64,000 nt of DNA, from the NCBI GenBank assembly GCA_963844235.1, contig CAWJNF010000001.1, positions 124,001-188,000 on the forward strand. The letters run 5' to 3'. The position numbers and the translations under genes are program-made. This stretch comes from CAWJNF01 sp963844235 (GTDB lineage: Bacteria; Actinomycetota; Thermoleophilia; Gaiellales; Gaiellaceae). Shown in pieces: positions 43,059 to 51,653 of this stretch (position 1 is its first letter; the number at the start of each line of letters is the position of its first letter). A model generated the notes under the pieces. The model was not told the DNA's origin and did not search any database. It saw only the letters and a program-made list of their open reading frames with translations.

Positions 43059-43838
43059 TTACGGCAGCGGGAGGCTGACGGCTGTCCGAACTTCCATGTG
43101 CACGTGGGTGCCGCGATCCTGCGTGAACTCGGCAAGTGCCGGACTCTCCACCGCGGAGAGGTCGATGAGAGCGCCGATCTTCGTTCGAGCTGCCGCAACG
43201 GTCGAGCCGACGCTCAGCGCTGGATCCGGCTCGAGGTTCTGGAGCGAGACCACGAGGCCGGGGCTGCCGGAGGGCTGGACGTCGATCCGGACGCCGTGCT
43301 GCTCCCCGGCGACCATTCGCGGCGAGATGCCGATCACGGTGCCGTTCACCGGTGCGTAGACGTCGGTTCCAGGCGGTGCGCCGATATCGAGGCTCCCTGT
43401 CTCGGAGCCGGCGCCACCACCCATCAGGTAGAAGCGGATGCTGCCTTTGTCCTCGCCGAAGAGGCGGCGCAGGAGCCGGGTGAAGACGCCCGCGTTCGCC
43501 TGCGTTCCCACCGGGTCTAGCGCAAGCGCGCCGTCCCCGACCGCGTGGTAGCCGACCGCCGTCACCCTGCCTTCCTGGATCGGCAGGTAGAGGCGCAGAT
43601 CGCCCTGGAGGGCAACCACCCGCACCGTCGGCGGCGCCTGCAGCAGCCGGTCGGCAGGCGGCACCGAGACGGGGCTCGCCGGGCTCGCGTAGTCGAAAGC
43701 GAGCACGATGACCGGGATCGCGATCGCCAGGCAGACGGCGGCGAGTACGAGCCGTCGCAGACGCGTCGCACGGGTGCGCGCTTTCCCGCGTACCTGGGCA
43801 CGCGCCGGAAAGCCGGTGATCTCCGGCCGCGAGGCCAT
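43059..43838 (-). CDS. Membrane-anchored M23/LytM-like protein, probably inactive
   Basis: 259 residues from ATG 43838; GTG 43877 is an alternative. A basic N-terminus and one membrane segment (LVLAAVCLAIAIPVIVLAFD) precede an extracytoplasmic LytM-like domain: GSLDIGAPPGTDVYAPVNGT, VRIDVQPSGSPGLVVSLQNL, GTHVHMEVRT. The HxH of the second metal motif is present (THVHME). The first motif, normally HxG(L/V)D, reads TGSLDIG without the histidine. It is probably a degenerate, regulatory LytM protein. It is co-transcribed with ymdB. Confidence 0.75.
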   Translation of the reverse strand: MASRPEITGFPARAQVRGKARTRATRLRRLVLAAVCLAIAIPVIVLAFDYASPASPVSVPPADRLLQAPPTVRVVALQGDLRLYLPIQEGRVTAVGYHAVGDGALALDPVGTQANAGVFTRLLRRLFGEDKGSIRFYLMGGGAGSETGSLDIGAPPGTDVYAPVNGTVIGISPRMVAGEQHGVRIDVQPSGSPGLVVSLQNLEPDPALSVGSTVAAARTKIGALIDLSAVESPALAEFTQDRGTHVHMEVRTAVSLPLP

Positions 43839-43945
43839 CCGCGGCACGGTACCGGACGAGCTTGCGTCTTTCAACACAGACCCCGCATCTCTAGGATGGC
43901 GCCTCGGTGGGTACGACCGTCCGCTCCCACCGTAGAGAGGTTGGC

Positions 43946-44124
43946 GGATGACTGATCGGGAAGTGTGGTGCGGTCGGGGTTGGGCGAGACCGAGCCTGGG
44001 GTCGCGAACATGCCTCGTGCGTATCGGTTGAGATACGTGCGAGGCGCGAGTGTGGCTCCAGGCGACGGTATCGGCCGCCATCCGGCCGTGCCACGGTTTC
44101 CGTTCAGTTCCCGATCAGTCATCC
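43946..44124 (+). ncRNA. Candidate structured RNA leader upstream of ABC transporter
   Basis: A perfect 17-bp inverted repeat (arms GGATGACTGATCGGGAA at 43946-43962 and its complement at 44108-44124) closes a 179-base region. Inside, 44012-44025 and 44032-44045 form a 14-bp hairpin with a six-base loop. Two of its pairs are G-U in plus-strand RNA but A-C mismatches on the other strand, which argues for a plus-strand RNA. CGGTC/GACCG (43971-43992) and GCCTGG/CCAGGC (43994-44062) can also pair. The closing stem ends seven bases before the GTG of the ABC ATPase. I recognise no known riboswitch; a 179-bp MITE with 17-bp terminal repeats is the main alternative. Confidence 0.55.
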
Positions 44125-44131
44125 CATAAAC

Positions 44132-44812
44132 GTGGCCGAAAAGCTTCCCGAGAACACCTTGCTCGCGGCTCGCGGCGTCGCACGGCGCTACAGCAGCCAC
44201 GTCGCGCTCGCGCGGCTCGACCTCGACATACGGGCCGGCGAGCTCGTCGCGGTCATCGGTCCCAACGGCGCCGGCAAGTCGACGCTCGTGGCGATTCTCG
44301 CGGGCGCTCTCGAGACGAGCGACGGCCGTGTCGAGCATGGGTCGCCGCCGCCACGAGTCGGCTGGGTGCCCCAGCGGCCGGCGCAGTACGGGCGTCTCTC
44401 GGCGCGGGAGAACCTGGAGCTGTTCGCGCGGCTGGAGGGCCTTCCGGATCCGGCGGCCGTGGTGACCGGCATGCTCGAGACGGTGAGCCTGCCCGACGAC
44501 GATCGGCCTGCCGCTCGGCTCTCACTCGGCAATCAGCAGCGTCTGAACCTCGGCATCGCGCTCCTCGCCGACCCGGACGTGCTCCTGCTCGACGAGCCGA
44601 CGGCAGCGCTCGACCCGAGCCAGCGCAGCCGGCTCTGGGAGATCGCCATGGCAACGCGTGACCGCGGCGGCGCGGTGGTCTTCGTCACGCAGAACCTCGA
44701 CGAGCTCGAGCGCTTCGCCGACCGCGTCGTCGTGCTGCGCGGCGGCGAGCTCGTCTTCGACGGCTCGCACGAGGCCTACGACGCGACACCGGAGGCGCAC
44801 GTCTTCGCATGA
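44132..44812 (+). CDS. ABC transporter ATP-binding protein
   Basis: 226 residues: Walker A GPNGAGKST, Q-loop VGWVPQRPAQYGRLS, an unusual signature LSLGNQQRLNLGIAL (LSLGN in place of LSGGQ), Walker B VLLLDEPTAALDPS, switch residue in VTQNLDEL (Gln instead of His). Partner of the ABC-2 permease that follows in an overlapping frame. Placed immediately upstream of hemB and hemL and downstream of the candidate RNA. CcmA-like heme/cytochrome export is possible from context, but the sequence fits general ABC-2 exporters. The variant signature and switch may lower ATPase activity. Confidence 0.85.
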   Translation: MAEKLPENTLLAARGVARRYSSHVALARLDLDIRAGELVAVIGPNGAGKSTLVAILAGALETSDGRVEHGSPPPRVGWVPQRPAQYGRLSARENLELFARLEGLPDPAAVVTGMLETVSLPDDDRPAARLSLGNQQRLNLGIALLADPDVLLLDEPTAALDPSQRSRLWEIAMATRDRGGAVVFVTQNLDELERFADRVVVLRGGELVFDGSHEAYDATPEAHVFA

Positions 44813-46155
44813 AGACGGTTCGCACGCTGCTCGGCAAGGACCTGCGCGTGCTCCGCCGCTCGGGCTGGGTGCTCGTCGCGCTCGTCCTCTACCCGCTCGT
44901 GGTCGCGGTCATCGTCGGCCTCGTGGTGCGCTACGCGGGGGACAGGCCCCGGATCGCGCTCGTCGACGAGGACGCGCTCCCGGCTGTCCTCGAGGTCGGC
45001 GGCCAGCGCTTCGACGTCGAGCAGATCTTCGGCCAGGCGGCCGAGGACGTCGAGCTCGTCAGACTCGACCGCGAGACGGCCGACCGGCGACTCGCCACCG
45101 GCGAGGTGCTCGGCGTCGTGGTCATCCCGGAGGGGTTCGAGAGCGACCTGCGCGGCATGGTGCAGCAGCCGCGCGTCGTGCTGCGCACGACCGGCACGAG
45201 CCTCGCCAACCGCATCGTGGAGAAGGTGCAGGCGCTCGTCTACGGGGTCAACCTCGAGCTCCAGCAGGCGTACATCGCCGCGAACCTCGAGTACGTCGAT
45301 CTCCTGCTCGAGGGGGGAAGCGGCGTCTTCTTCGGGGACGAGTTCGAGGTGATCGGCCTGAACGAGGCGGCCGAGCGGCTCGATGCCCTGGCGGAATCGC
45401 CCGATCCCGCCGTGCGTATGGAGGCGGCGGAGCTCGCGAACTTCGTGCGCCAGGCGCAGCTCGCTCTGGCGGCCACGGACGAGTCGCTGCAGGCGACCGC
45501 GAACCCGATCGAGCTCGTCCAGGAAGAGAGCGGCGGCCGCGCGCTGCTCCTGTCCGCGGACGTTCAGGCCTACGCCCTGGCGCTGACACTCGCCTTCGTG
45601 ACGCTGCTCGTGGCCGCGGCGGCGATCGCGGGAGAACGCGACGAGAACGTCTTCGGGCGGCTGACGCGTGGGCTCGTACGCCTCGGAGAGCTCGTGGCCG
45701 AGAAGATCGTGTTCGTGGCCGTCGTCGGAGCGGCGATCGGCCTCGTGCTCGCCATCGTGTTCGGCCTGGTGGTCGAGCTGGGCGAGGTCGAGGGCGGCGA
45801 GCCCTGGCAGCGACTTCCGCTCGTGGCGGTCGGGCTCCTCCTGGCCGGTGCCGCCTTCGGTGCGCTCGGTGTCGTCATCGGCGCGATCGCGCGCGAGGCC
45901 AGGGCTGCGACCCTGATCGCGCTCCTCGTCGCGCTGCCCATCGTGCTCATCGGCCTGGTTCCGTCGAGCATCGTCCCGGCCGCTGGAGCCGTGAGCGAGG
46001 CGTTTCCGTTCGCGCACGCGGTCGATCTCTTCGGCGCAGCCCTTTCCGACGCGGACCCGGCCGGCACGGTACTGCTCGAGGCGGCCTGGCTCGTCGGGCT
46101 GACGCTGGTCTTCGCCGCGCTGGCACGCGTCCTCGTGCGAAGATTGGGGACGTGA
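44809..46155 (+). CDS. ABC-2 type transporter permease
   Basis: 448 residues. One N-terminal membrane segment (VLVALVLYPLVVAVIVGLVV) is followed by a large extracytoplasmic region of about 220 residues and five C-terminal segments (LTLAFVTLLVAAAAIAGERD, then FVAVVGAAIGLVLAIVFGLV and others). This is the ABC-2/NatB-YhgE-like layout, used for export of ions, drugs or lipids. ATG overlaps the ATPase stop (ATGA). Its stop overlaps the hemB start, so it is co-expressed with heme biosynthesis. Substrate unknown. Confidence 0.83.
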   Translation: MKTVRTLLGKDLRVLRRSGWVLVALVLYPLVVAVIVGLVVRYAGDRPRIALVDEDALPAVLEVGGQRFDVEQIFGQAAEDVELVRLDRETADRRLATGEVLGVVVIPEGFESDLRGMVQQPRVVLRTTGTSLANRIVEKVQALVYGVNLELQQAYIAANLEYVDLLLEGGSGVFFGDEFEVIGLNEAAERLDALAESPDPAVRMEAAELANFVRQAQLALAATDESLQATANPIELVQEESGGRALLLSADVQAYALALTLAFVTLLVAAAAIAGERDENVFGRLTRGLVRLGELVAEKIVFVAVVGAAIGLVLAIVFGLVVELGEVEGGEPWQRLPLVAVGLLLAGAAFGALGVVIGAIAREARAATLIALLVALPIVLIGLVPSSIVPAAGAVSEAFPFAHAVDLFGAALSDADPAGTVLLEAAWLVGLTLVFAALARVLVRRLGT

Positions 46156-47123
46156 GCACGTTCCCGACGACGCGGTTGCGGCGTCTGCGGCGCACACCGG
46201 CGACTCGTGGACTCGTCCAGGAGACCCGGCTCGACGTCGCGGAGCTCGTCTTCCCGATGTTCGTCTGCCCCGGCGTCGGCGTGCACGCACCGCTCGAAGG
46301 CCTCCCGGGCATCGCGCGCCGCTCGGTCGACCTGACGTGCGAAGAGGCCGAAGAGCTCTACGGGCTCGGCATCCGGGCGGTGCTGCTGTTCGGCATCCCG
46401 GAGGAGAAGGACGAGATCGCCTCCGGCGCCTACGACGAGGACGGCATCGTCCAGCGGGCGCTGCGCGGCTTGCGCGACCGCGTGCCCGAGCTCGTCCTGA
46501 TGACGGATGTGTGCCTCTGTGAGTACACGTCTCACGGCCACTGCGGCGTGGTGCGCGACGGCGAGGTGCTGAACGACGTGTCGCTCGAGCTGCTCTCGCG
46601 TACGGCAGTCAGCCACGCAGAGGCGGGGGCCCACGTCGTGGCGCCGAGCGACATGATGGACGGCCGCGTCGGCGCCATACGGAGCCAGCTCGACGGCGAG
46701 GGCTTCGAGAACGTCGCCATCGTCTCGTATGCGGCGAAGTACGCGTCCGCGTTCTACGGCCCGTTCCGGGAGGTCGCAGACTCTGCGCCGGCCTTCGGTG
46801 ACCGGCGCAGCTACCAGATGGACCCGCCGAACGTCCGCGAGGCCATGCGCGAATGCGCGCTCGATGTGGCCGAGGGCGCCGACGTGCTGATCGTGAAGCC
46901 GGCGCTCCCGTACCTCGACGTCATCGCCGCGGCCCGGGCCCGCTTCGACCTCCCCATCGCCGCGTACAACGTCAGCGGGGAGTACGCGATGGTGAAGGCC
47001 GCCGCCGCGGCAGGCTGGCTGGACGAGCGCCGGGCGGCGCTCGAGACGCTGCTCGCGATCAAGCGAGCCGGCGCCGACCTGATCTTCACGTACTGGGCGA
47101 AGGACGTCGCTCGGTGGCTCTGA
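46152..47123 (+). CDS. hemB: Delta-aminolevulinic acid dehydratase (porphobilinogen synthase)
   Basis: 323 residues. Zinc-site cysteines Cys121, Cys123 and Cys131 in DVCLCEYTSHGHCG; active-site lysines Lys196 (SYAAKYASAFYGPF) and Lys249 (LIVKPALPYLD). Condenses two 5-aminolevulinate molecules to porphobilinogen for heme. GTG 46152 overlaps the permease stop (GTGA). It precedes hemL directly. Zn-type rather than Mg-type enzyme, judging by the cysteines. Confidence 0.95.
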   Translation: MSTFPTTRLRRLRRTPATRGLVQETRLDVAELVFPMFVCPGVGVHAPLEGLPGIARRSVDLTCEEAEELYGLGIRAVLLFGIPEEKDEIASGAYDEDGIVQRALRGLRDRVPELVLMTDVCLCEYTSHGHCGVVRDGEVLNDVSLELLSRTAVSHAEAGAHVVAPSDMMDGRVGAIRSQLDGEGFENVAIVSYAAKYASAFYGPFREVADSAPAFGDRRSYQMDPPNVREAMRECALDVAEGADVLIVKPALPYLDVIAAARARFDLPIAAYNVSGEYAMVKAAAAAGWLDERRAALETLLAIKRAGADLIFTYWAKDVARWL

Positions 47124-48413
47124 CCGACGCGCTCCGCTCCGCGACCAGCACCGACCTCTACCGCAAGGCCCGGACCGTCATCCCCGGCGGCGTGAACTCG
47201 CCGGTGCGGGCGATGCGGGCGGTCGGGATGGACGCGCCGCTGTTCGTGCGCCGCGGTGAGGGTGCGTGGATCGAAGACGTGGACGGCAACCGCTACGTCG
47301 ACTGGGTGATGTCGTGGGGGCCGCTGATCTTCGGCCACGCCGATCGCGAAGTCGTCGAGGCGATCCAGCGTGCTGCCGCATCGGGCACGACGTTCGGGGC
47401 GCCGACCGAGGCCGAGTCCGAGCTCGCGCTGGAGCTCGTCGATGCCGTGCCGTCGGTCGAGCTGGTGAGGCTCGTGTCGTCTGGAACGGAAGCGGCGATG
47501 TCCGCGATCCGGCTCGCGCGCGGCTTTACCCACCGCGACCGGGTGATCACGTTCGCCGGCTGCTACCACGGCCATGTCGGACTCCCTGCTCGCGAGCGCA
47601 GGGTCCGGGCTCGCGACGCTCGGGATCCCGTCGTCGCCGGGTGTGCCGAGCGGTGCCACCGGTGACACGGTCGTCTGCCCGTACAACTCGATCGACGCGG
47701 CCGCGGCCGCCGTCGAGCGCTACGGCGAAGGGTTGGCGGCGATCCTGGTGGAGCCGGTCGCGGGCAACATGGGCGTCGTCCCGCCGGTGCCGGGCTTCCT
47801 CGAGGCGCTGCGCCGGCTCTGCGACGCATGTGGTGCGCTGCTCGTGTTCGACGAGGTGATCACCGGCTTCCGCGTCGCCCGCGGCGGGGCGCAGTCGCGC
47901 TTCGGCGTGCGTCCGGATCTGACCATCCTCGGGAAGGTCGCCGGGGGCGGTTTGCCCCTCGCGGCCTTCGGCGGGCGGGAGGACGTGATGGGGCAGCTCG
48001 CGCCGAGCGGTGCCGTGTACCAGGCAGGGACGCTGTCCGGGAACCCGCTCGCGACGGCTGCTGCCCTCGTAGTCCTCCGGCGCCTTCGTGACCCGGCGAT
48101 CTACGAGGAGCTCGAGGCGAAGGGCGCGCTGCTCGAGTCCGGACTGGCCGAGGCCGCCCGCGAGGAGGAGGAGGTAAGCGTCCAGCGGGTCGGCTCGATG
48201 CTCACGGCGTTCTTCCATGCGGGCCCGGTACGGACGTTCGATGACGCCCAGGGCGCGGACACGCAGCGCTACGGTGCCTACTTCCGCCACATGCTGGCGA
48301 GCGGCGTGTACCTGGCGCCTTCGCAGTTCGAGGCCGCGTTCGTCTCGACGGCGCACGGCGACGCCGAGATCGACCGGACGGTCGAGGCGGCACGCGAGTT
48401 TTTCCGGTCGTGA
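47114..48413 (+). CDS. hemL: Glutamate-1-semialdehyde 2,1-aminomutase, frameshifted
   Basis: PLP enzyme that makes 5-aminolevulinate in the C5 pathway. ARTVIPGGVNSPVRAMRAVG, VSSGTEAAMSAIRLARGFTH and TFAGCYHGH are in the first frame; DSLLASAGSGLATLGIPSSP, VFDEVITGFRVARGG and the PLP lysine in TILGKVAGGGLPLAAF are in the second. The frame changes at the GG of 47579-47580. Removing one G gives CYHGHVDSLLASAGSG, exactly as expected, for a 432-residue protein. The gene is likely intact in the organism. It overlaps the hemB end by ten bases. Confidence 0.9.
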
Positions 48414-48951
48414 CCTCGTCCGTCTGGGACACGATCGCCCGGCGAGGCTGCGGAGGAGAGCCCGCTTTGGGCCGCGGCGTTACGACGACCCGAAGACCGC
48501 GAGCTCGTCCCGATCTTCTCCCCTCTCGGTCACGAGAGCTTTGCTCTCGTGACCGAATCCATCTACGAGGGCTATCTCCTGCACTACGGCCGACCCCGGC
48601 TCTTCGCGCCGGCGGACGCCGACACGGCGGTCCTGCTCGGCGACTACCTGTACGCGCACGGCCTCGTCCGGCTCGGCGGGCTCGGCGACGTGACGGCAGT
48701 GGCCGACTTCGCCGAGCTGATCTCGCTCTGCACCCAGGCCCGTGCGGAGGAGCCGTGCTGCCGGGCTGGACGGTGCCGCATGGGCGGCCACCGCGGCGCT
48801 GGTCGGGACCTCGGACGGGCAGCTTTCACGAGCACGAGTGGCGCTGCGTCGCGACGGCGATCCGGAGCCCTTGCGCGAGCTCGCCCAGGCGAGCGCCGGG
48901 CGCGAGCCCGTGGGCAGGGCGCTTCGCGCTCACGCCGGACGGGTGAAGTAG
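48410..48951 (+). CDS. Hypothetical protein, two frameshifts
   Basis: Starts at GTG 48410 in a GTGA overlap with hemL. The pieces are VTSSVWDTIARRGCGGEPAL, then WAAALRRPEDRELVPIFSPL with GHESFALVTESIYEGYLLHY and LLGDYLYAHGLVRLGGLGDV, then DGAAWAATAALVGTSDGQLS. Each join needs removal of one base (near 48476 and 48755), giving about 179 residues. Helical, Ala/Leu-rich, no membrane segment. I recognise no family. Its place between hemL and the UbiD/bcc genes suggests a link to heme or quinone metabolism. Confidence 0.55.
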
Positions 48952-48966
48952 GATGGCGGCGACTCG

Positions 48967-49128
48967 ATGAAGGACGTCCTGCTCGGAATCGTGCTCGCGC
49001 AAGAGAAGCCCCCTCACGAAGAGGGCCGCGACATCGTCCTCTCGATGCTCGTCGTCGGGCTGATCTTCCTCGGCGTCTGCGCGATCGGCGGCCTCACGAA
49101 GATCGTCAGCCACCGCCGCCGGCGCTAG
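48967..49128 (+). CDS. Small single-pass membrane protein
   Basis: 53 residues from ATG 48967: a short N-terminus MKDVLLGIVLAQEKPPHEEG, one membrane segment (VLSMLVVGLIFLGVCAIGGL) and a basic tail SHRRRR. It sits in a 250-base gap between the hypothetical gene and ubiD, on the same strand. The clean topology (acidic outside, Arg-rich inside) supports a real gene. It could be a small accessory subunit of a membrane complex; function unknown. Confidence 0.6.
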   Translation: MKDVLLGIVLAQEKPPHEEGRDIVLSMLVVGLIFLGVCAIGGLTKIVSHRRRR

Positions 49129-49191
49129 CGCGGGCCCACGGCGCCGGCGCTGCCTGACGCGCAGCCGCGGCCGACGGCTCTCGGCCGCTCG

Positions 49192-49197
49192 TAGAAT
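49192..49197 (+). promoter_or_regulatory. -10 element for a leaderless ubiD transcript
   Basis: TAGAAT, six bases, then the ATG at 49204. No Shine-Dalgarno sequence. It probably starts the quinone/bcc transcription unit. Confidence 0.5.
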
Positions 49198-49203
49198 CGC
49201 GCG

Positions 49204-50658
49204 ATGGCCTTCGCGGACCTGCGCGACTGGATCGCCCTCCTGGAGCGCGAGGGCGAGCTCGTCACGATCGACGCCGAGGTCGATCCGTACCTCGAGGCGA
49301 CCGAGATCGTCGACCGCACCGTCAAGGGCAGCGGCCCAGCCCTTCTCTTCCGGAACGTCAAGGGCGCGTCCCACCCGCTCCTGATCAACCAGTTCGGAAC
49401 CGAGCGCCGCATGTGCCTCGCTTTCGGGGAGCCGAGCCTCGACGCCGTCGCGCGGCGGCTCGAGGACGTGCTCGAGATGCAGCCGCCCTCGGGGCTCGTC
49501 GAGAAGGTGAAGGGCCTGGGCAAGCTCAAGCGCATCGCCGACTCGGTGCCGAAGGTCGTCCGCTCGGGCCCTTGCCAGGAGCTCGTGATGGAGCCGGATC
49601 TCGACCTGCTGCCCATCCAGCACTGCTGGCCGGGTGACCCGGCTCCGTTCATCACGCTGCCGGCGGTCATCACGAAGGATCCCCGGACAGGCGGGCGCAA
49701 CGTGGGGATGTACCGGCTGCAGAAGATCGACGCGCGCACGACGTTCATGCACTGGCAGATCCACAAGGACGGCGCCTCCGACTGGCGCGGGATGGGGGAT
49801 CGCCTCGACGTGGCCGTGGCGCTCGGGCTCGATCCGGTCACGGCCTACTCGGCGAGCGCTCCGCTCCCGAAGCACATCGACGAGCTCATGCTCGCCGGCT
49901 TCCTGCGCGGCGAGCCCGTCGAGCTCGTGAAGGCGAAGACGGTCGACCTCGAGGTTCCGGCGCGGGCCGAGATCGTGCTCGAAGGCTACGTCGAGAAGGG
50001 CGAGCTCGGCCTGGAGGGCCCCTTCGGTGACCACACCGGCTACTACTCGCCTCAGGAGCCCTTCCCGATCTTCCATCTGACCTGCATGACCATGCGTCGG
50101 GACGCGATCTATCCGTCGATCGTCGTCGGCGTGCCTCCCGCCGAGGACGCCTGGCTCGGCAAGGCGACCGAGCGCATCTTCCTGCCGGCCATCCGGATGA
50201 CCGTCCCGGAGATCGTCGACTACGACCTGCCGGTTGCCGGCGCGTTCCACAACTGCGTCCTCGTCTCCGTTCGCAAGGCCTTCCCGGGCCAGGCCAGAAA
50301 GGTGATGCATGCGATCTGGGGTCTCGGCATGCTCAGCCTCTCGAAGTCGGTCGTCGTCGTGGACGAGTTCGTCGACGTCCACGACTATGAGCAGGTCTTC
50401 TTCCACGTCTGCGCCAACGTCGACCCGAGGCGCGACGTCGTTCTCACGGAAGGCCCGCTCGACCAGCTCGACCACGCGGCGGCGGCGTTCTGCTACGGCG
50501 GCAAGCTGGGGATCGACGCGACGCACAAGTGGGAGTCGGAAGGCGGGCGGCCCTGGCCCGAGCGCATCGTCATGACATCCGACGTGCGCGAGCTCGTCGA
50601 TCGGCGCTGGGAGGAGTACGGAATCACGTTGTCCCGTCAAGCCAATAGGATCAGCTAG
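49204..50658 (+). CDS. UbiD-family decarboxylase (probable MqnL)
   Basis: 484 residues, full UbiD length. FADLRDWIALLEREGELVTI, the prenyl-FMN/metal region GRNVGMYRLQKIDARTTFMH, and EGPFGDHTGYYSP with the catalytic acidic residues. UbiD enzymes use prenylated FMN, made by UbiX, to decarboxylate aromatic acids. With UbiX at 53.3 kb and the futalosine genes downstream it most likely removes the carboxyl group from the prenylated 6-naphthoate intermediate. ATG with a TAGAAT -10 six bases upstream. Confidence 0.88.
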   Translation: MAFADLRDWIALLEREGELVTIDAEVDPYLEATEIVDRTVKGSGPALLFRNVKGASHPLLINQFGTERRMCLAFGEPSLDAVARRLEDVLEMQPPSGLVEKVKGLGKLKRIADSVPKVVRSGPCQELVMEPDLDLLPIQHCWPGDPAPFITLPAVITKDPRTGGRNVGMYRLQKIDARTTFMHWQIHKDGASDWRGMGDRLDVAVALGLDPVTAYSASAPLPKHIDELMLAGFLRGEPVELVKAKTVDLEVPARAEIVLEGYVEKGELGLEGPFGDHTGYYSPQEPFPIFHLTCMTMRRDAIYPSIVVGVPPAEDAWLGKATERIFLPAIRMTVPEIVDYDLPVAGAFHNCVLVSVRKAFPGQARKVMHAIWGLGMLSLSKSVVVVDEFVDVHDYEQVFFHVCANVDPRRDVVLTEGPLDQLDHAAAAFCYGGKLGIDATHKWESEGGRPWPERIVMTSDVRELVDRRWEEYGITLSRQANRIS

Positions 50659-50662
50659 TAAG

Positions 50663-51646
50663 GTGGCGGACGGGTCCGGCGACGGGGAAAGCAGCGTGGC
50701 AGAGACCGACCAGGAGCAGGCAACTCACGGCTCGGGCGGCGAGGAGCGCGGGGCTCCCGGGCCGACGGTCTGGCCGATCCTCTTTGCGCTCGGCATCGCC
50801 CTGGTCCTCATCGGGGTCGTACTCAACTGGGTCGTCTTCGGCATCGGCATCGGCGTCGCGGCGATCGCCGCGATGGGATGGATCTACGGGTCGACGCGGC
50901 GCCTGCGCCGCTCCGAGGAGCCGGCAACGCTCGTTGCGGAGGAACCGGTCGCCGCTGAGGTCGAGGAGGTCGAGGAGGCGGAGCGCTATCCGCGCAACGT
51001 GTTCCTCGAGCGTACGACGCTCGGCCTCGGAGCGGTCATCGGCGCGGCGGTCACCGTCCCGGTGGTCGGCTTCGCGGTTGCCCCGACGTTCATCGGCCAG
51101 GGGGACAAGGACATCGACCTGGGCCCCATGTCGAACTTTCCGGAGGGGGCGTGGCGCGTGGCCCAGTTCACCTCCGACCCCGAGCAGGGTCAGGTCTCCA
51201 ACCGCACCGCGTTCGTCCGCAACAACGGCCTGACGGCGGACGGCCAGCCGAGCTTCACGATCGTCTCCAACCGTTGTGTCCACCTCGGCTGCCCGACGCA
51301 GCCCGGCGGGCAGACCGACGTGGACGCCACGCAGGAGATCCCCCTCGAGGGCAAGCCGCCCGTCCGGCTCATCCCCACGAATCCGTCGAACTTCTCCTGC
51401 CCCTGCCACGGCGGCTCCTACGATCTCGAGGGCAATCGAGTAGCGGGCCCGCCCGTGCGCGCCCTCGACCGCTACCTGTACTCCATCGTCGACGGCAACA
51501 TCGTGCTCGGCGAGCGCGTCTCGGTCGGCAAGGTGGAGGGAACGGGCGCGGAGGCGCGGATCGAGTCCTACACGCGCTTCGATCCCGGCGAGCACGTCGA
51601 CGGGTGGGAAGCCTGGCTCTATCCCGCCTCCCCGCAGGGGATCTAG
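50663..51646 (+). CDS. qcrA: Rieske iron-sulfur protein of the bcc complex
   Basis: 327 residues. Two membrane segments near residues 36-75 and a third near 118-142 precede a Rieske domain with CVHLGC (205-210) and CPCHGGSY (246-253). Cys205, His207, Cys246 and His249 ligate the [2Fe-2S] cluster and Cys210/Cys248 would form the disulfide. Three N-terminal segments are typical of actinobacterial QcrA. It takes electrons from menaquinol at the outer face of the membrane and passes them to cytochrome c. It begins five bases after ubiD and is followed by both cytochrome b genes. Confidence 0.93.
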   Translation: MADGSGDGESSVAETDQEQATHGSGGEERGAPGPTVWPILFALGIALVLIGVVLNWVVFGIGIGVAAIAAMGWIYGSTRRLRRSEEPATLVAEEPVAAEVEEVEEAERYPRNVFLERTTLGLGAVIGAAVTVPVVGFAVAPTFIGQGDKDIDLGPMSNFPEGAWRVAQFTSDPEQGQVSNRTAFVRNNGLTADGQPSFTIVSNRCVHLGCPTQPGGQTDVDATQEIPLEGKPPVRLIPTNPSNFSCPCHGGSYDLEGNRVAGPPVRALDRYLYSIVDGNIVLGERVSVGKVEGTGAEARIESYTRFDPGEHVDGWEAWLYPASPQGI

Positions 51647-51653
51647 GACCCTC

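Noticed and set aside
43059..44081. Longer start for the M23-like protein at 44081
   Set aside because: The added 81 residues are Arg/Pro/His-rich with no signal or homology-like pattern, and they cover the structured region.
43946..44124. Known RNA classes for the 43.9-44.1 kb structure (ydaO-type c-di-AMP riboswitch, tmRNA, RNase P, 6S RNA)
   Set aside because: I looked for the characteristic core sequences of these RNAs on both strands and did not find them. The M23 gene on the minus strand made ydaO worth checking, but the conserved blocks are absent and pairing favours the plus strand.
47114..48413. hemL as a pseudogene
   Set aside because: A single extra G at 47579-47580 explains the break, and all active-site blocks are present. 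Heme genes around it are intact.
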